DNA of 64,000 nucleotides from Strigamia acuminata. Its lineage: Eukaryota; Arthropoda; Chilopoda; Geophilomorpha; Linotaeniidae. Under the pieces are notes generated by a model, which did not search any database, was not told the DNA's origin, and was given only the letters and a program-made list of their open reading frames with translations. The first letter of the stretch is position 1, and every line of letters begins with the position of its first letter. The position numbers and the translations under genes are program-made. Below, piece by piece: positions 19,933 to 31,911 of the stretch. The DNA is taken from positions 34,157,608 through 34,221,607 of the forward strand of contig OX442314.1 in NCBI GenBank assembly GCA_949358305.1. The letters run 5' to 3'.

Positions 19933-22900
19933 TTATGCTCGGAAGATCTTCGAAATGAGTGACCGCAAACGTTCGGATGAGAGCCATTTCGTAAAAATGT
20001 CTGCGATATTCACTTCGGATGCAACTTTTCGAAGATCGAAGACTCCTGTCGTATACCACTCCCTGAGCCAATGATACTTCACGCGAATGTGTCGAGTCTT
20101 CGCGTTCTCAATGTCGTTAGACGTGAATTGGATAGCGGCCAGGGCATCGGAGTAAACAACAGGTCGAGCTAATCGATTGAGAATCGGGAAATCGGTGTAC
20201 ACGGAGTCCAACCAGAAAAGCTCCTTTACACACTCTACTAGGGCGATAAATTCAGCTTCCATAGTAGAGCATGCAACGGTCGACTGTTTTCGACAGGACC
20301 AGCCGATAGGGACGTTACCGATGTACACGATGTGTCCTCCGAAACTCAATGAGGTTTCCGGGTCGCTCGCCCACGATGCGTCGGTGAAAGCCGATAACTG
20401 ACTCGATGTGCAGCCAGATAACTCGATGCAAAGGTCTGCAGTATTTGCCACGTACTGCAGAACCTGGAGAAGAGCGCGGATGTGGGTTTGGTTGTAGCAC
20501 GTGTTATACTGTGCTAGAGCGATGACGGAGTACAAGATGTCGGGGCGAGTCCTCGATGCCAAAAACAATAGAGAGCCGATTACCGATCGATAGGGAAAAT
20601 CTTCTAATTTCTCTGTTGACCCACGAACGAGTGTTGTTCCCGGGGTCACTGGCACCTTGACTCGATTGTTAGTTGATGTCCCAAACTTCTTTACAATTTT
20701 AGCGATGTAAGCACGTTGTGTAATAAACGTGCGTCCGGCGTCGCGGATGAACTCGACGCCTAGGAGCTTCGTGATCGGGCCGAGATTTACGATATCGAAT
20801 TTCGAACTGATGAGTCGAATCAGCTGTGTGAAAACACTGTCGGATGCATAGAATACAACGATGTCATCCACGTAAACCAGCATGACGGCGGTGTTGCCGA
20901 GTACGTAGACACAATTGCATGCCGGCATCTTTCGAAATCCGAGGGCCCGAAGAGTTTCATCGAGTTTTTCGAACCATTGCCTGCCGGATTGGTGGAGCCC
21001 ATATAGCGACTTGAGGAGAAGCCACACGTTGTTCGGGTCGGAGCATGTGGCACCTGCGGGGATTCGCATGTAGACTTTATGCTTGAGCTCCCCATACAGG
21101 TACGCACATTTCACATCGAGATGGGCGTCCTTCCAACCGCGGAGTACGACGAGAAGGCAGAAAAATAGACGAATTAACACGAAGTTCACGACCGGGCTAA
21201 ATACTTCATCGAAATCTACGCCGAGGGTTTGGTAAAAACCTTGCGCTACTAAGCGTGCTCGGTATCGAGTGACGGTTCCGGTTGCATCGGTCTTCAGCTT
21301 AAAGATCCACTTGCAGCCGAGTATTGTCGTGTCCGGTGGTCGGGGAACTTCGGTGTAAATCTCCCGCTCTTTGAAAGTGTCCAGTTCCTCTTGGATGGCT
21401 TCCCGCCACTTCGGAGCGTCGTTGAATTTCGGAATTTCGGCGAATGAAGCCGGTTCGGTTCGGCATAAATGAGCCGCATGACGAACGCCCGGAAGAACTG
21501 GTAACTTGTGCTCGAGATTACCGAAGAAAAATAGCCCGGGGTCGTAATCGATGTTATTTAACATACAATATTCTTCGATATCATTGTATGATCGCAATCG
21601 GATTTTCGGAGTCGGAAAATAATAGACATCGATTAAGATTTTTCCGGGTTTTTGATCCTTTCTCAGATGTTCCTCGCGTACCCATTCACGGCACTCGCTA
21701 TCTCCACCGACGAATCGCCACTTATGAGTGGTGTGGCGCGCAGTCGCCGGTGAACTTGGATCGGGGTCGAAAATTTGCAACCCTTGCGTAGCGTGATCGT
21801 CGACGCGCTGTTGACGACGGGTTGTAATGAACCTTGGAGTCGGCACCGGTGTTTCGCGAGGAAGTGGACGTGTTGGCGAGCGCTGAGGTGATGGCGGAGC
21901 AGATGTACGAGGAGTTGTTGGAGGCGATTGTCGAGCCGATTGTTCCGCTGATGCGTCAACGTGTTCGGATGTTTCCGGATAAATCGACAATTCGTCCATC
22001 TCTCGGATATCATGGTCCGTATCATGTTCCTCTTCATACGAAAGGTGATGAGATTGTCGAATGGACGCAGAACCCGGAGGCAACGTCACGCACAAATCCA
22101 GCAATTCCCTTTCCGGAGTTGTCGGTGGCGGAATGTGGATGTGCGGATATGCGGGAGGCGTGTGCATCGAAGCGGATGCCGTTGACACGTGTTGACTATT
22201 GCCATTGTCGGTATCATTCGCGGAATGTTCGGACGCCTCAGAGTCGGATCCCTTCGGCCACTGTTGATAATGGAGGTTATCATCGAATGTCACTGTTTGT
22301 TGTCCGGGACCAGTAAACGATTGTTGCGGCTGCTGCGTCGAAATTTTTATGGATTTCCGATACGACTGCCGCTCATCGACCTTGACGTGAATAGATTCGT
22401 AGACCTTATTGTCCGTCGGATTCCAAATCCTGTATCCACGGGTCCCTGTGGCGTAGCCGACTAAATACCCCTCCCAGGCCCGCGGATCCAGTTTCTTGCG
22501 GCCTGGCGCAGTGTAGTGCACCCAGCACTTTGAACCGACTTTTCGTAGATGACGTAACGAAAGGGCTCTCTGTCGCCAAAGGATGTACGGGACCTGATTG
22601 TTAAGTCGAGAATGAGGGCACCTGTTCTTGATATACGCGAACGTAACCGCGAGCTCGGCCCAGAGCGCTTCCGGCAACTTGGTTTCGGATAAGACTGCAC
22701 GAAAGTTGTCAGCCATTGTCCGGTTTATGCGCTCGGCCGTGCCATTCATCTGTGGCGATGATGGATTCGTTCGCTGACCCTGAATGCCTTTGTCTTGAAG
22801 GTAGCGGAGAAATTCATTCGATAAAAACTCGCCACCCCGATCCGTACGGATAGCCTTGACTTTCGCGTCCTGTATCCGCTCCACCCGTGCAACAAAATCC

Positions 22901-24187
22901 TTAAAAGTTGCGAAAACTTGTGATTTCTGCGCTAGCGGTATGATCCAGCAATAGCGAGTAGCGTCGTCGATGACGGTAAGGACGAAACGCGCTCCTCCAA
23001 ACGATGGGGTAGGGGCGGGCCCCCAAATATCCATGTGGAGAAGGTCCAAAGGCTTTGTTGTCGAGGGGTTCGGATCGGGCTTGTGAGAAGCTCTAGTCGA
23101 TTTGGCGATCCGACAATCGTTGCAGGCCAATTCCCTGTTGACTTCCCCTGGTTGCATTCCGTAGACTTGGTCGTTTGCGGCCAACAACTTCATTCCATTG
23201 GTGTGAAGGTGGCCGAGACGGCTGTGCCACAAACCAGTGGCATCCTTGACCGAAGCCGGATTGGCAATGACTTTCGTTTTCGGCTGGGACGGATTGCCGA
23301 GGGGGGGAAAGGAATTTGCATTGGGAATTGCAGTAGGAGTCGCCGTCGGGATTGACTGTAGGGCACTCGCATAGGAAGGAGGGGTGGTCAAATTGTTGTG
23401 GATTTGAGTAGGGACAGAAGGAGGAATCGGATTGGCTGGAATGGGAGCTTGTTGGACGGGAATTTGCTTCACGGGTTCAACTAGCGGCATTTCAATCCGA
23501 AAATCCGTAATTTCTCTTTGCTGTCCTTTTCCCTTTTTCGGTTTGGGAATTTTAATAAAATCCTCTTCTGTTGTCACGTACATTTGCGGCGGTAGCGTTG
23601 GAGTCGGTTGTACAGTGGGAGAAACCGTTGTCGCAAATGTCGGATTCGTACACAAACCGTCCACATAATAAAGACCTCCTCTCTCCTTTGCACGGATAAG
23701 AGGGCTGCGAATGTCCGATTGGTAAACATGAATCTCACTGTTGAAAACATGAATATGGTGTCGAGCTTTATCAATTTTCGAAACCGAAATCAAGTTGGCC
23801 TCGAAATTCGGCGCGTAGAGAACATTGGTCAAATTCACGGTGCAGCGGGTCTTGTCGATGGCCATTAGCAAACGAACCGTTCCTTTTCCCGTCACTTGGG
23901 ACTTGCCCTGTCCCAATTCGATATCAAATGGAATGACATCGGTGAATTCAACAAATCCAGCTCGCACGTGAGATACATGGTCTGTTGCGCCGCAATCCAG
24001 TATCCACTCATTCGATTGCATGAAATGGGCTACTGGACGTTGGACAACTTGCGGCGCGTTGACGAAAAATGTCCCCTCTCGGTGTGGATGCGAGCTTTCT
24101 CGGGGACGCGCGTTGTTGGCCTTCGCGGCAGCGTTCTTGTTGCGCCTGCGACTTTTGCTCCGAGAATTACGTTGGAGTGAAACCGTA
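19933..24187 (-). CDS. pol: Element 2 Gag-Pol, Pol portion: protease, integrase, RT, RNase H
   Basis: Domain order protease, integrase, RT, RNase H is diagnostic of Copia. The protease motif is WILDCGATDHV near 24000. The GAG-pre-integrase segment has WHSRLGHLH. The integrase has HMDIWGPAP, RTDRGGEF and a downstream NGTAERIN. RT carries YVDDIVVF at about 20860-20885. RNase H has FTDASWAS, STMEAEF, SDALAAI and KTRHIRVKYHWLR. All catalytic residues are present. Upstream of the protease the frame is open to the edge of element 3 at 24192 and is in phase with the gag part at 30109-30905. The two therefore formed one polyprotein of about 1680 residues. Confidence 0.92.
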
Positions 24188-24192
24188 GGTTG

Positions 24193-24500
24193 TGTTAGGC
24201 TTTTATGTACACTTGTGTCGTATCATCAAGCGGTGATACGCTTTGTATTTATTATATTTGTTTATTTGCGCGCTGTATTATTTGTAAGACTAGCTGCTGT
24301 GTTTGTTTACATGCAGCTTATGTATTTTGCCCAAAGGGGGCGCTGTTTATGTTCTTTCTGGCCACATGACTGGATAATAAAACTCACTTGCTTTTCTGCT
24401 TTCAACACATAAAGATGTCGCTTATTTATTCTCACAAAAGGTGTTTTTCACACCACTGCATTTATACACAATATGTGTAAGTTTGCACTACAAATTAACA
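24193..24500 (+). repeat. 5' LTR of element 3
   Basis: It begins TGTTAGGC and ends AATTAACA and recurs at 29801-30108. An ATAATAAAAC polyadenylation-like signal lies near 24375. Confidence 0.95.
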
Positions 24501-24501
24501 A

Positions 24502-24513
24502 GGTTATGGGCCC
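24502..24513 (+). other. Primer binding site of element 3: internal part of initiator tRNA-Met
   Basis: GGTTATGGGCCC follows the LTR. It is complementary to the anticodon-loop region of metazoan initiator tRNA-Met (GGGCCCATAACC), not to its 3' end. Drosophila copia uses the same half-tRNA primer, which is established knowledge. Confidence 0.8.
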
Positions 24514-25303
24514 CAATAACGATGAAAAACATCTGGAGCAACTTTGGGAAGTCAGCTGCCATTTGGAGGTCACCAAGGCGATTCATCTTTATTTATCCAA
24601 GATGGCGGCGCCCATGGGAGAAGAAGCAAGTCTGTGTTAGTGCCACTAAATTCGAGACAAGGAAGCAACAAGCAGTCACCAAACCACACAGGAACAATAA
24701 GGGTTCGAAACAAACAGTAAAACTTTTGTTTAAACTATTTCTCTTTTCGTTTTGGGGAAATTTGTCCCCATATTGCGAGGCGCAATACGTGTCGTTAACG
24801 TCGCGGGAATTTCGGTGGAGAAACGTATCCAATACGTCGGCGACTGTTCCAGTCAACCACACGTGAAGTGTGAACCGAAATTGTCGAGGAACGGCGTGAA
24901 CAAAGACGGACGGCGTGAACAAAGACGAATTTCAAACGACGGAAAACGAGCGAACGAGTTACGAGGAGAAAACAACGTTTACGAACAATACCAGTGTACG
25001 AGAACGACACCAAGACGGTACTTCTCGCCAACCACACGTGAAGTGTGAACGAGAAAGGAAAAACGGCGCACAACTACTGGAAAGACGCCATTTTTCATGA
25101 ACATTTATTTCGAATTTTTGATTATTTTCGATATTATTGAATTATTAGTTTAGTGTGTGATAGGATATATACTAACATAATTCTAAGAGCGAACTAACAT
25201 CGCAACACTGCACCCCGTTGCGATTACCAGTAGTTGAAAGTGTTTTTGAGAGAATTAGTGTGTGTTTGTGGAATTTTTCGAGCGGTGGACATTGAATTTC
25301 ATA

Positions 25304-28300
25304 ATGGATTCGGACAAATTAGAGCGCAAAATCACATTGCTAAACAGACTTAATTACGACAGCTGGAAACAGCAGATCAAGGTGCTTTTGATGCACCATG
25401 GATGTTGGGCGTTTGCGGAAGGAACCGAGGAGGCTTTGGCACCAGGAGCATCTTGGCGGGACCGCTCGGACTTCAAGTTGCGACAAGGAAGGGCGTTCAG
25501 CCTGATTTACTACTCGATAGAGGAGCAGTATCATGAATTGCTCAGCGGGGTCGACGATGCCAAGAAGGCTTGGAACACATTGAAAGCCAACTTCGAACCA
25601 GTTTCAAGAGCGCGGATAATTCGTTTGCTGGACGAATTTTTTAGCCTGAAGTACGATCCAGCGACGGAAACGATTGGGGTCTTCGCCGCGAAGATACGAA
25701 ACGCAGCAAAGAAATTGGCGGACGTCAAACACAAATTGGAGGATCTATACCAGGCTTTTCAATTAATTAGATATCTCCCCCAAGAATACCAGTCGATTGT
25801 TCAAGCGATTTACAGATGGGAAGACATCAATTTCACCTTGGAGAAGGTGGAAATCGAATTGGTCGCCGAGGAAGGCAGACTCGCGCAACAAAGGCGAGAT
25901 ACAGGGCAAGGATCGATCACAGACGCGTTTAGCACTGGATCAGGCTCGACAACTACTAAAAGCGGCGACAATTCAACAAAAACTCAACAAAAGAACAGCA
26001 ATCAGAACAATAAGGCGAATTACACGGGACAGAAAGGGGGAAGATCGAATTGGAGAGGCGGAAGAAACACGAACTTTAGAGGAAACAGCACCGGGTCAAC
26101 GGGACGGGGGCCGTGTTTCCGTTGTAACCAACCCGGACATTGGGCCAAGGATTGCACTGTGCAATTACAATTGGCACCAAACACCAACATGAAGACAAAC
26201 ACGGTCGAGGAACTTGACACGAATATGTTGGACGTGGGATTTCTTACGGAATTGAGCGAAGAGGAGATTTCGCAATGCAGTGCAGCCAGCAATTGCTGGA
26301 TCTACGACACCGGCGCCACTGGACACTTCTGCAAGGAGAGAAGTCAATTCCACAATTTTAGAGAAATGACCGGAACTATTAGCCAAGCGGACAAGAAAAC
26401 CCTCATCCAAATACAAGGAGTTGGTGATGTGTGCATAATGTGTCTAGTTGGGAACGACACAATCCCAATTACGCTCAAGAAGGTCTATTATGCGCCAGAT
26501 TTACGTAGGAATTTGATGTCGGGGCCGTGCATCGACGAAGCAAGATGCAGAGTCGCTATCGGGGCGGGTTTGGTAAAAATTTACGATCCGCAATGGAAAA
26601 GGCAGTTAATGGAAGGAGTGAAGAGAGACAGACTGTATTACATCAGGATTAGCGACCAAAAACCCGATTTGGACAAGTTAAAGGCGAAGGAATCGAACAA
26701 AGCGAACGTCGGCCAGCAGAAAAATGAAGAACCATCGAACACAAGCAAGAAAAGGTCAAATCCAGAAGAGGCTAGACTCTGGCACGAGCGATTAGGGCAT
26801 ATTCATTTTCCAAGTGTTCAGGACATGAGCAAACGCGAGGCCGTGGTCGGATTACCTTTTTTGGACGTGCCCATTACACAATGCGACGTTTGTGATTTGG
26901 CAAAGAAGAAAGCAGTTTCCCACAAGTCCATACCAGGCATTAGATCAAAGGAACCACTTCAACTTCTGCACATGGACGTATGCGGAGCTTTTAGCACGGA
27001 AACGCTTTCGGGAAATAAGTACTTTCTCACAATAACAGACGACTACTCACGATACTCTACCGTCTATTTGATGAAGAGAAAGGACGAAGTATTTGATTTA
27101 TTTCGGAAACATGCGAAGAGAATCGAGCGGCTTCTAGGAAAGTCAATTCTTGCTATTCGCACTGACAACGGAATGGAGTTTTGTTCCAACAAGTTTGGAC
27201 AATATCTCGAGGAACAAGGGATTGCGCACGAGAGGACCAATGCGTACACACCAGTCCAAAACGGAGTTTCGGAGAGACTCAACCAAACTTTGGCCAATGG
27301 GATGCGGGCTCTCATTTATGATGCGCAATTGGAGCACAGATTCTGGGGCGAAGCCATCCTCACGTTCAACTACCTGAGAAACAGAATTGCAAAGCTCAAC
27401 TCGGAGAAGACGCCGATGGAACTCTACTATGGTCGGAAACCATCTTTGCGACACTTGAGAAAATTCGGAAGTCTCTGCTTCGTGCAGAAAAGAATACGAG
27501 ACAGCAAAATTGACAACAAAGGAATACATGGAATTATGCTCGGATACTCAAGGATTACAAAGGGCTATAGAATTTGGTTGCCAGACTTTTCTAAAGTCAT
27601 CGAAACAAGTGACGTGAAATTTGTGGAAAGCAAGCGCGGAGTTGAAGGCGTGCTGGGCCTTCCTGAAAAATACACCACGTTCATTGACAACTTAAATGAT
27701 AATTTGGATAACGACAACGAGCGTCAATATTATTCTGACGAAGATGTAAGGCCACCATTACCTCCGCCGCAACCAATTAAAAAGAAAGAAGAAGAAGAGT
27801 TGCCTCAAGTCAAATTGAAGTTCAGGTTGCCAGAAGAAAAGCTTCGACCAAAACCAGGAGCTGAAGCAGGAGTAAAATTGCAGGGCATATTACCACAACC
27901 TGGGCAAACACCTTTGAATCCAGTACGGACAATACCACCACTTGTTTGGAAAAGGACCGAAAAGACAAGGCCAACTGGACAAAAGGACTTCGAGTACACG
28001 ATTGAGGGGCACGATAAGCCAAAATTACGGTCTATACCGGAAGTGAGACGTTATTGTGCGGATCACAATCTTCGAATCCCCGAACACCTTTTCGAAGATA
28101 AGAGGAAGAAGAAGCATTCCGGATCAAATGTGACACAAGATGATCTCGACTTGAGCATTTTTGATGAATTAACTCTTGATTTCGAAGCCAACCATCTTGA
28201 AGTCAACATACCCACACGTTTTGAACAAATAGCCAATCTACCGGAAAAGGACGAGTGGAATCAAGCAATGTGTGAAGAAATCCACACTATGCACGAGCGT

Positions 28301-29782
28301 GAAGTTTGGGAGTTGGTTCCGCCACCATCCGACACAAAAATCATAGGATGCAAGTGGATATATACTGTCAAACAGGACGATAAGGGAGAAATAGCGCGTT
28401 ATAAAGCCAGACTCGTGGCGCAGGGCTTTTCACAAGTCTACGGCGAGTCCTACGAGGAAACATTCTCACCTGTCGTGGACTTTTCGATCGTGCGCTTTAT
28501 GTTCACGCTACTCGTCTGCATGCTTGGTTGGGCATATATTCAGGCCGACGTCAAGTGCGCATACTTATATGCGAAACTGCACAAGACAGTTTATATGCGA
28601 CAGCCCAAAGGATTTGTTCATCACGGCAAGGAAAATTACGTTTGCAAATTGCTACGAGCAATTTACGGGCTGCATCAGTCTGGAAGAGAGTGGGGCATCG
28701 AACTTGAAGAGACTTTATTAAAACTTGGTCTCCAACACGTAGACTGGTGTAACTGCGTTTACAAGTTCAAGAACATCGCGTATTTGATCGTCTACGTCGA
28801 CGATATTGTAGTTTTCGGCAAACGCCATGAAGACGCGATGGATGTCCTTAATATGATCAAGACGCAATTTGATCTCGTAATTTTGGGACAAACCAAGAAG
28901 CTGCTAGGAGTTGAGTTCTACGCACATCAACAACAAATGATCTTGCACCAAAGGTCATACATCAACAAGGTGTTGCTGAGATTCCAGAACCATCTCGAAT
29001 CAGTGAAGATCAGGTCGCAGCCAATGATCAAGTCTACTGTACTTACTAAGAAACAATGTCCAGCTACAATTGAGGATTTTAAACTAATGGAGAAAATCTC
29101 GTACAGAAGTTTACTTGGATCGTTAGCCTTCATAGCATCAAGAACCAGACCTGACATGACTTATGCAGTGAACATCTTAAGTCAATTCCAATCCAATCCT
29201 GGTTGGGAACATTGGCTAGTATTGTTGGACCTATTAAGCTATTTAAGGACGACAAAAGGCTTTGGATTGATGTTATTTCCAAACAGTCGAATAGAGGTTA
29301 TTGGATACAGCGATTCCGACTATGCCAATAACCGTGACGACCGAATTTCCGTTGGTGGAACTCTCATAACATTGGGAAATTCACCAATCTTCTGGAGGAC
29401 ATTCAAACAGCGGAATGTGACATTGTCTACCATGGAAGCGGAATATGTAGCTCTCACAGAAACAGTCAAAGACTACATTTGGATCGTGAGAGTGTTATAC
29501 GAAATTGTCCCTGATTTGGCAAATCGTTTTTACCACCGAGTATTGTGTGACAATATCTCCACGGTTGACTTTACGAAGTCCAACATCGAAAACAGAAAAA
29601 CCAAACATATCGATGTTAGGTATCACTTCATACGAGAATTAGTTAAAAGGGACAATCTTCAAGTAATCCATGTGGGGACAAAGTCAAATTACGCCGACAT
29701 CTTCACCAAGTCTGTTGATAAGACGGACTTAATTCAATTTTGCAATCGCTTTTTGATTAATCTAGATGTTCTGAGCGCATGA
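25304..29782 (+). CDS. gag-pol: Element 3 Gag-Pol polyprotein (about 1492 aa)
   Basis: The ATG at 25304 starts a typical Copia Gag (NYDSWKQQ motif). The frame is also open to an upstream non-ATG position. A CCHC knuckle CFRCNQPGHWAKDC lies at about 26115-26157. The protease motif is IYDTGATGHF near 26300. WHERLGHIHF precedes the integrase, which has HMDVCGAF, RTDNGMEF and NGVSERLNQ. RT has YVDDIVVF at about 28795. RNase H has YSDSDYANN, STMEAEYVAL, CDNISTV and KTKHIDVRYHFIRE. There are no frameshifts or stops, and every catalytic residue is present. The 800-bp leader before it has no other gene. Confidence 0.94.
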   Translation: MDSDKLERKITLLNRLNYDSWKQQIKVLLMHHGCWAFAEGTEEALAPGASWRDRSDFKLRQGRAFSLIYYSIEEQYHELLSGVDDAKKAWNTLKANFEPVSRARIIRLLDEFFSLKYDPATETIGVFAAKIRNAAKKLADVKHKLEDLYQAFQLIRYLPQEYQSIVQAIYRWEDINFTLEKVEIELVAEEGRLAQQRRDTGQGSITDAFSTGSGSTTTKSGDNSTKTQQKNSNQNNKANYTGQKGGRSNWRGGRNTNFRGNSTGSTGRGPCFRCNQPGHWAKDCTVQLQLAPNTNMKTNTVEELDTNMLDVGFLTELSEEEISQCSAASNCWIYDTGATGHFCKERSQFHNFREMTGTISQADKKTLIQIQGVGDVCIMCLVGNDTIPITLKKVYYAPDLRRNLMSGPCIDEARCRVAIGAGLVKIYDPQWKRQLMEGVKRDRLYYIRISDQKPDLDKLKAKESNKANVGQQKNEEPSNTSKKRSNPEEARLWHERLGHIHFPSVQDMSKREAVVGLPFLDVPITQCDVCDLAKKKAVSHKSIPGIRSKEPLQLLHMDVCGAFSTETLSGNKYFLTITDDYSRYSTVYLMKRKDEVFDLFRKHAKRIERLLGKSILAIRTDNGMEFCSNKFGQYLEEQGIAHERTNAYTPVQNGVSERLNQTLANGMRALIYDAQLEHRFWGEAILTFNYLRNRIAKLNSEKTPMELYYGRKPSLRHLRKFGSLCFVQKRIRDSKIDNKGIHGIMLGYSRITKGYRIWLPDFSKVIETSDVKFVESKRGVEGVLGLPEKYTTFIDNLNDNLDNDNERQYYSDEDVRPPLPPPQPIKKKEEEELPQVKLKFRLPEEKLRPKPGAEAGVKLQGILPQPGQTPLNPVRTIPPLVWKRTEKTRPTGQKDFEYTIEGHDKPKLRSIPEVRRYCADHNLRIPEHLFEDKRKKKHSGSNVTQDDLDLSIFDELTLDFEANHLEVNIPTRFEQIANLPEKDEWNQAMCEEIHTMHEREVWELVPPPSDTKIIGCKWIYTVKQDDKGEIARYKARLVAQGFSQVYGESYEETFSPVVDFSIVRFMFTLLVCMLGWAYIQADVKCAYLYAKLHKTVYMRQPKGFVHHGKENYVCKLLRAIYGLHQSGREWGIELEETLLKLGLQHVDWCNCVYKFKNIAYLIVYVDDIVVFGKRHEDAMDVLNMIKTQFDLVILGQTKKLLGVEFYAHQQQMILHQRSYINKVLLRFQNHLESVKIRSQPMIKSTVLTKKQCPATIEDFKLMEKISYRSLLGSLAFIASRTRPDMTYAVNILSQFQSNPGWEHWLVLLDLLSYLRTTKGFGLMLFPNSRIEVIGYSDSDYANNRDDRISVGGTLITLGNSPIFWRTFKQRNVTLSTMEAEYVALTETVKDYIWIVRVLYEIVPDLANRFYHRVLCDNISTVDFTKSNIENRKTKHIDVRYHFIRELVKRDNLQVIHVGTKSNYADIFTKSVDKTDLIQFCNRFLINLDVLSA

Positions 29783-29785
29783 TAA

Positions 29786-29800
29786 TACGAGGGGGCCGAA
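29786..29800 (+). other. Polypurine tract of element 3
   Basis: TACGAGGGGGCCGAA lies directly before the 3' LTR. Confidence 0.75.
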
Positions 29801-30108
29801 TGTTAGGCTTTTATGTACACTTGTGTCGTATCATCAAGCGGTGATACGCTTTGTATTTATTATATTTGTTTATTTGCGCGCTGTATTATTTGTAAGACTA
29901 GCTGCTGTGTTTGTTTACATGCAGCTTATGTATTTTGCCCAAAGGGGGCGCTGTTTATGTTCTTTCTGGCCACATGACTGGATAATAAAACTCACTTGCT
30001 TTTCTGCTTTCAACACATAAAGATGTCGCTTATTTATTCTCACAAAAGGTGTTTTTCACACCACTGCATTTATACACAATATGTGTAAGTTTGCACTACA
30101 AATTAACA
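29801..30108 (+). repeat. 3' LTR of element 3
   Basis: It is identical as read to 24193-24500 and is followed by the GGTTG duplication. Confidence 0.95.
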
Positions 30109-30905
30109 GGTTGGCCCTGTTGTTGACGGGGCGGACGTGGGCATCGGTTCGCGTAATGTCCGAGCTGATCACAATTAAAACATTTCACTGTCGAGATATC
30201 ACGAGGCCCGGATTTATTACGCTGACGAGATTGTCCCTTCGAAGCATGGGCCGACGTGTTAGAGGTTCCGAGTAACCCAATTGACTTGAGTCTCATGTGT
30301 TCGGAAATTAGCTGCTCGGCGACATCCTTCGGCGTAAATTGAGGATCCGGCCAGTGGTATATGGCGAATGTTGCCTGAGCATATTCGGGCGGCAGACACT
30401 TTAAATACTGGTATGCGTGGTGAACCGGACTGATGACTTCATTGACGTCGCTTAATTGGCGCACGTAATTGTCCACGCGGGCAATGAAATCTGGCATATC
30501 TTCGCTAGGTTGGAGTTGGAGGCTGAGGAACTCCCAGCGCATCGCCGCTTGACGGGCTCTAGAGCTGGGCGCGTAGGTTTTCGCCAACTTGTCCCACGCC
30601 TCCTTTGGCGTGTTACAGGTTTCCAAAACAGTACGCTTGGCGGGGCTCACATGGAGGTAAATGAGGCCTAGCGCCTTGTCCCTCTTTATGTTGAAGCGAT
30701 CAAGTTCTTTAGCCGTCAGGGTGGCAATGTGTTCTGCCTCTTTGTCCTCCGTTATGTGGCGCCAAAGACCTTCAGATTTCAGGAGAAACTGCATCGACAA
30801 TCGCCATTGTTCGTAATTGTCGACACCAAGAACCGTAATTAAATTGTTCGGATTCCCTGATTTGTGCATTTTGAATCGCTGGACGAGACACGACGCGGAG
30901 AACAC
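30109..30905 (-). CDS. gag: Element 2 Gag-Pol, Gag portion, cut by element 3
   Basis: The frame starts at 30905; a second ATG at 30869 is closer to the usual Copia Gag start. It carries the NYEQWRLSM motif and an internal UBN2-like region. A CCHC knuckle CFNCDQLGHYANRC lies near 30150-30190. It breaks at 30109 after a Gln/Pro-rich stretch, where element 3 was inserted. It continues in the same phase at 24187. The apparent stop is inside element 3. Confidence 0.9.
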
Positions 30906-31880
30906 AAAGGCTCAGAGAGTGGCACAAAATCGGAGCACAATTCACTATTCGGAGCACTGCACTGCACGGTTCCCTCGGTGTTCGAGGCGAAAAACCACAA
31001 ATTGGGCAATTCCTTCTGAAGGAATCAAATAACCTCCGGTTGCCAGTCTGAAAGGGTCCGATCGGCTTCCTGGAGCCGCGGGAAACCTCACTTGTACCGC
31101 GACAAGCACAACCGGAGAATACGTGTAAGCGTGATCGGACTCGATCGAAGAGCAAACACGATTCTAAAGGAACCCCCAAAAGCCTTAAATTTATCTTAAA
31201 GTTAACAATGGTATTTCGAAAAGGAGAAATAGATGAATCGATCGCGGTTGCGATCCTCGCGCAAATGAAGGCGCGGCTCGGCTTTCTCGAAAAGCCGGAG
31301 AAAACGCAATTCGGACGTGAATGTCCGAATTCTTCTCGAAAAATCGAAAATTCGAAAATTCGAGGCTCTTCGTCCTCTTGAAAAATTCGGTGATAACCGC
31401 CGTTCACCGGGGAACTAAGCGGCGAACAATCGAGTGTTCGATTCTCGTTGCAACCGCCGCACTTCGCTAAGCGGTGTCGAAAATCAAAAATGCGGCAAAA
31501 TCTGAAAATAAATAATATTCGCCTCGAAATCCGCGAATCCCGCGTGGTTTCGGACGAAATTAATTGAGGAATCGCTGGAAAAACAGCCCTGGCTGCTACA
31601 CAGCGTCGAAAAATCGAAAAATCTGCAAATAACAATTTTTGCTTTAAAATTCGCGAATCCCGCGGAATTTTAAGCAAAATTAACGTCGAAAATGACGGAA
31701 TGTGCAGTATGCACGATGCTAAACGTCGACAGGGCGTCTCAGGCGATGTGCGAGACGTGAAGCAGACGAAAATCGGCCGGAACGCAGTTGAAATCTGAAA
31801 ATATAAAGTTTCGTCGCACAAATCGCGAATTTCGCGAAAAATACACCGAAAATTAATCAGAAAATAGTTGTGTTTGACCA
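30906..31880 (-). other. Element 2 leader with degenerate repeats
   Basis: This 975-bp stretch lies between primer site and gag. About 31470-31860 contains three diverged copies of a roughly 120-bp unit. Each has AAAATCTG(A/C)AAAT and a GCGAATCCCGCG-like palindromic core followed by an (A)AAATTAA stretch. A long minus-strand frame runs through it (31887 to 30772), but its composition looks like chance and it overlaps gag. Confidence 0.5.
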
Positions 31881-31881
31881 C

Positions 31882-31911
31882 AACCATCCTCTGCTACCAA
31901 TGTAGCAGAGT
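31882..31911 (-). other. Primer binding site of element 2 (3' end of initiator tRNA-Met) with flanking hairpin
   Basis: On the minus strand TGGTAGCAGAGGATGGTT (31899-31882) is complementary to the last 18 nt of initiator tRNA-Met, CCA included. The LTR end next to it reads CTCTGCTAC, which forms a perfect 9-bp inverted repeat with GTAGCAGAG of the primer site, with a 4-nt loop. Confidence 0.85.

Larger units (their letters stand above)
24193..30108 (+). mobile_element. Element 3: intact Ty1/Copia retrotransposon (5.9 kb) nested in element 2
   Basis: Two 308-bp LTRs (24193-24500, 29801-30108) are identical as read. The target duplication is GGTTG (24188-24192 and 30109-30113). One long uninterrupted gag-pol frame fills the interior. 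A primer site and polypurine tract are in place. This is the youngest layer of the stack and a candidate active copy. Confidence 0.95.

Noticed and set aside
30772-31887. 371-codon minus-strand frame in the element 2 leader starting right after the primer site
   Set aside because: Its composition reflects the AT/CG repeat texture, it has no domain, and it overlaps gag in another frame.
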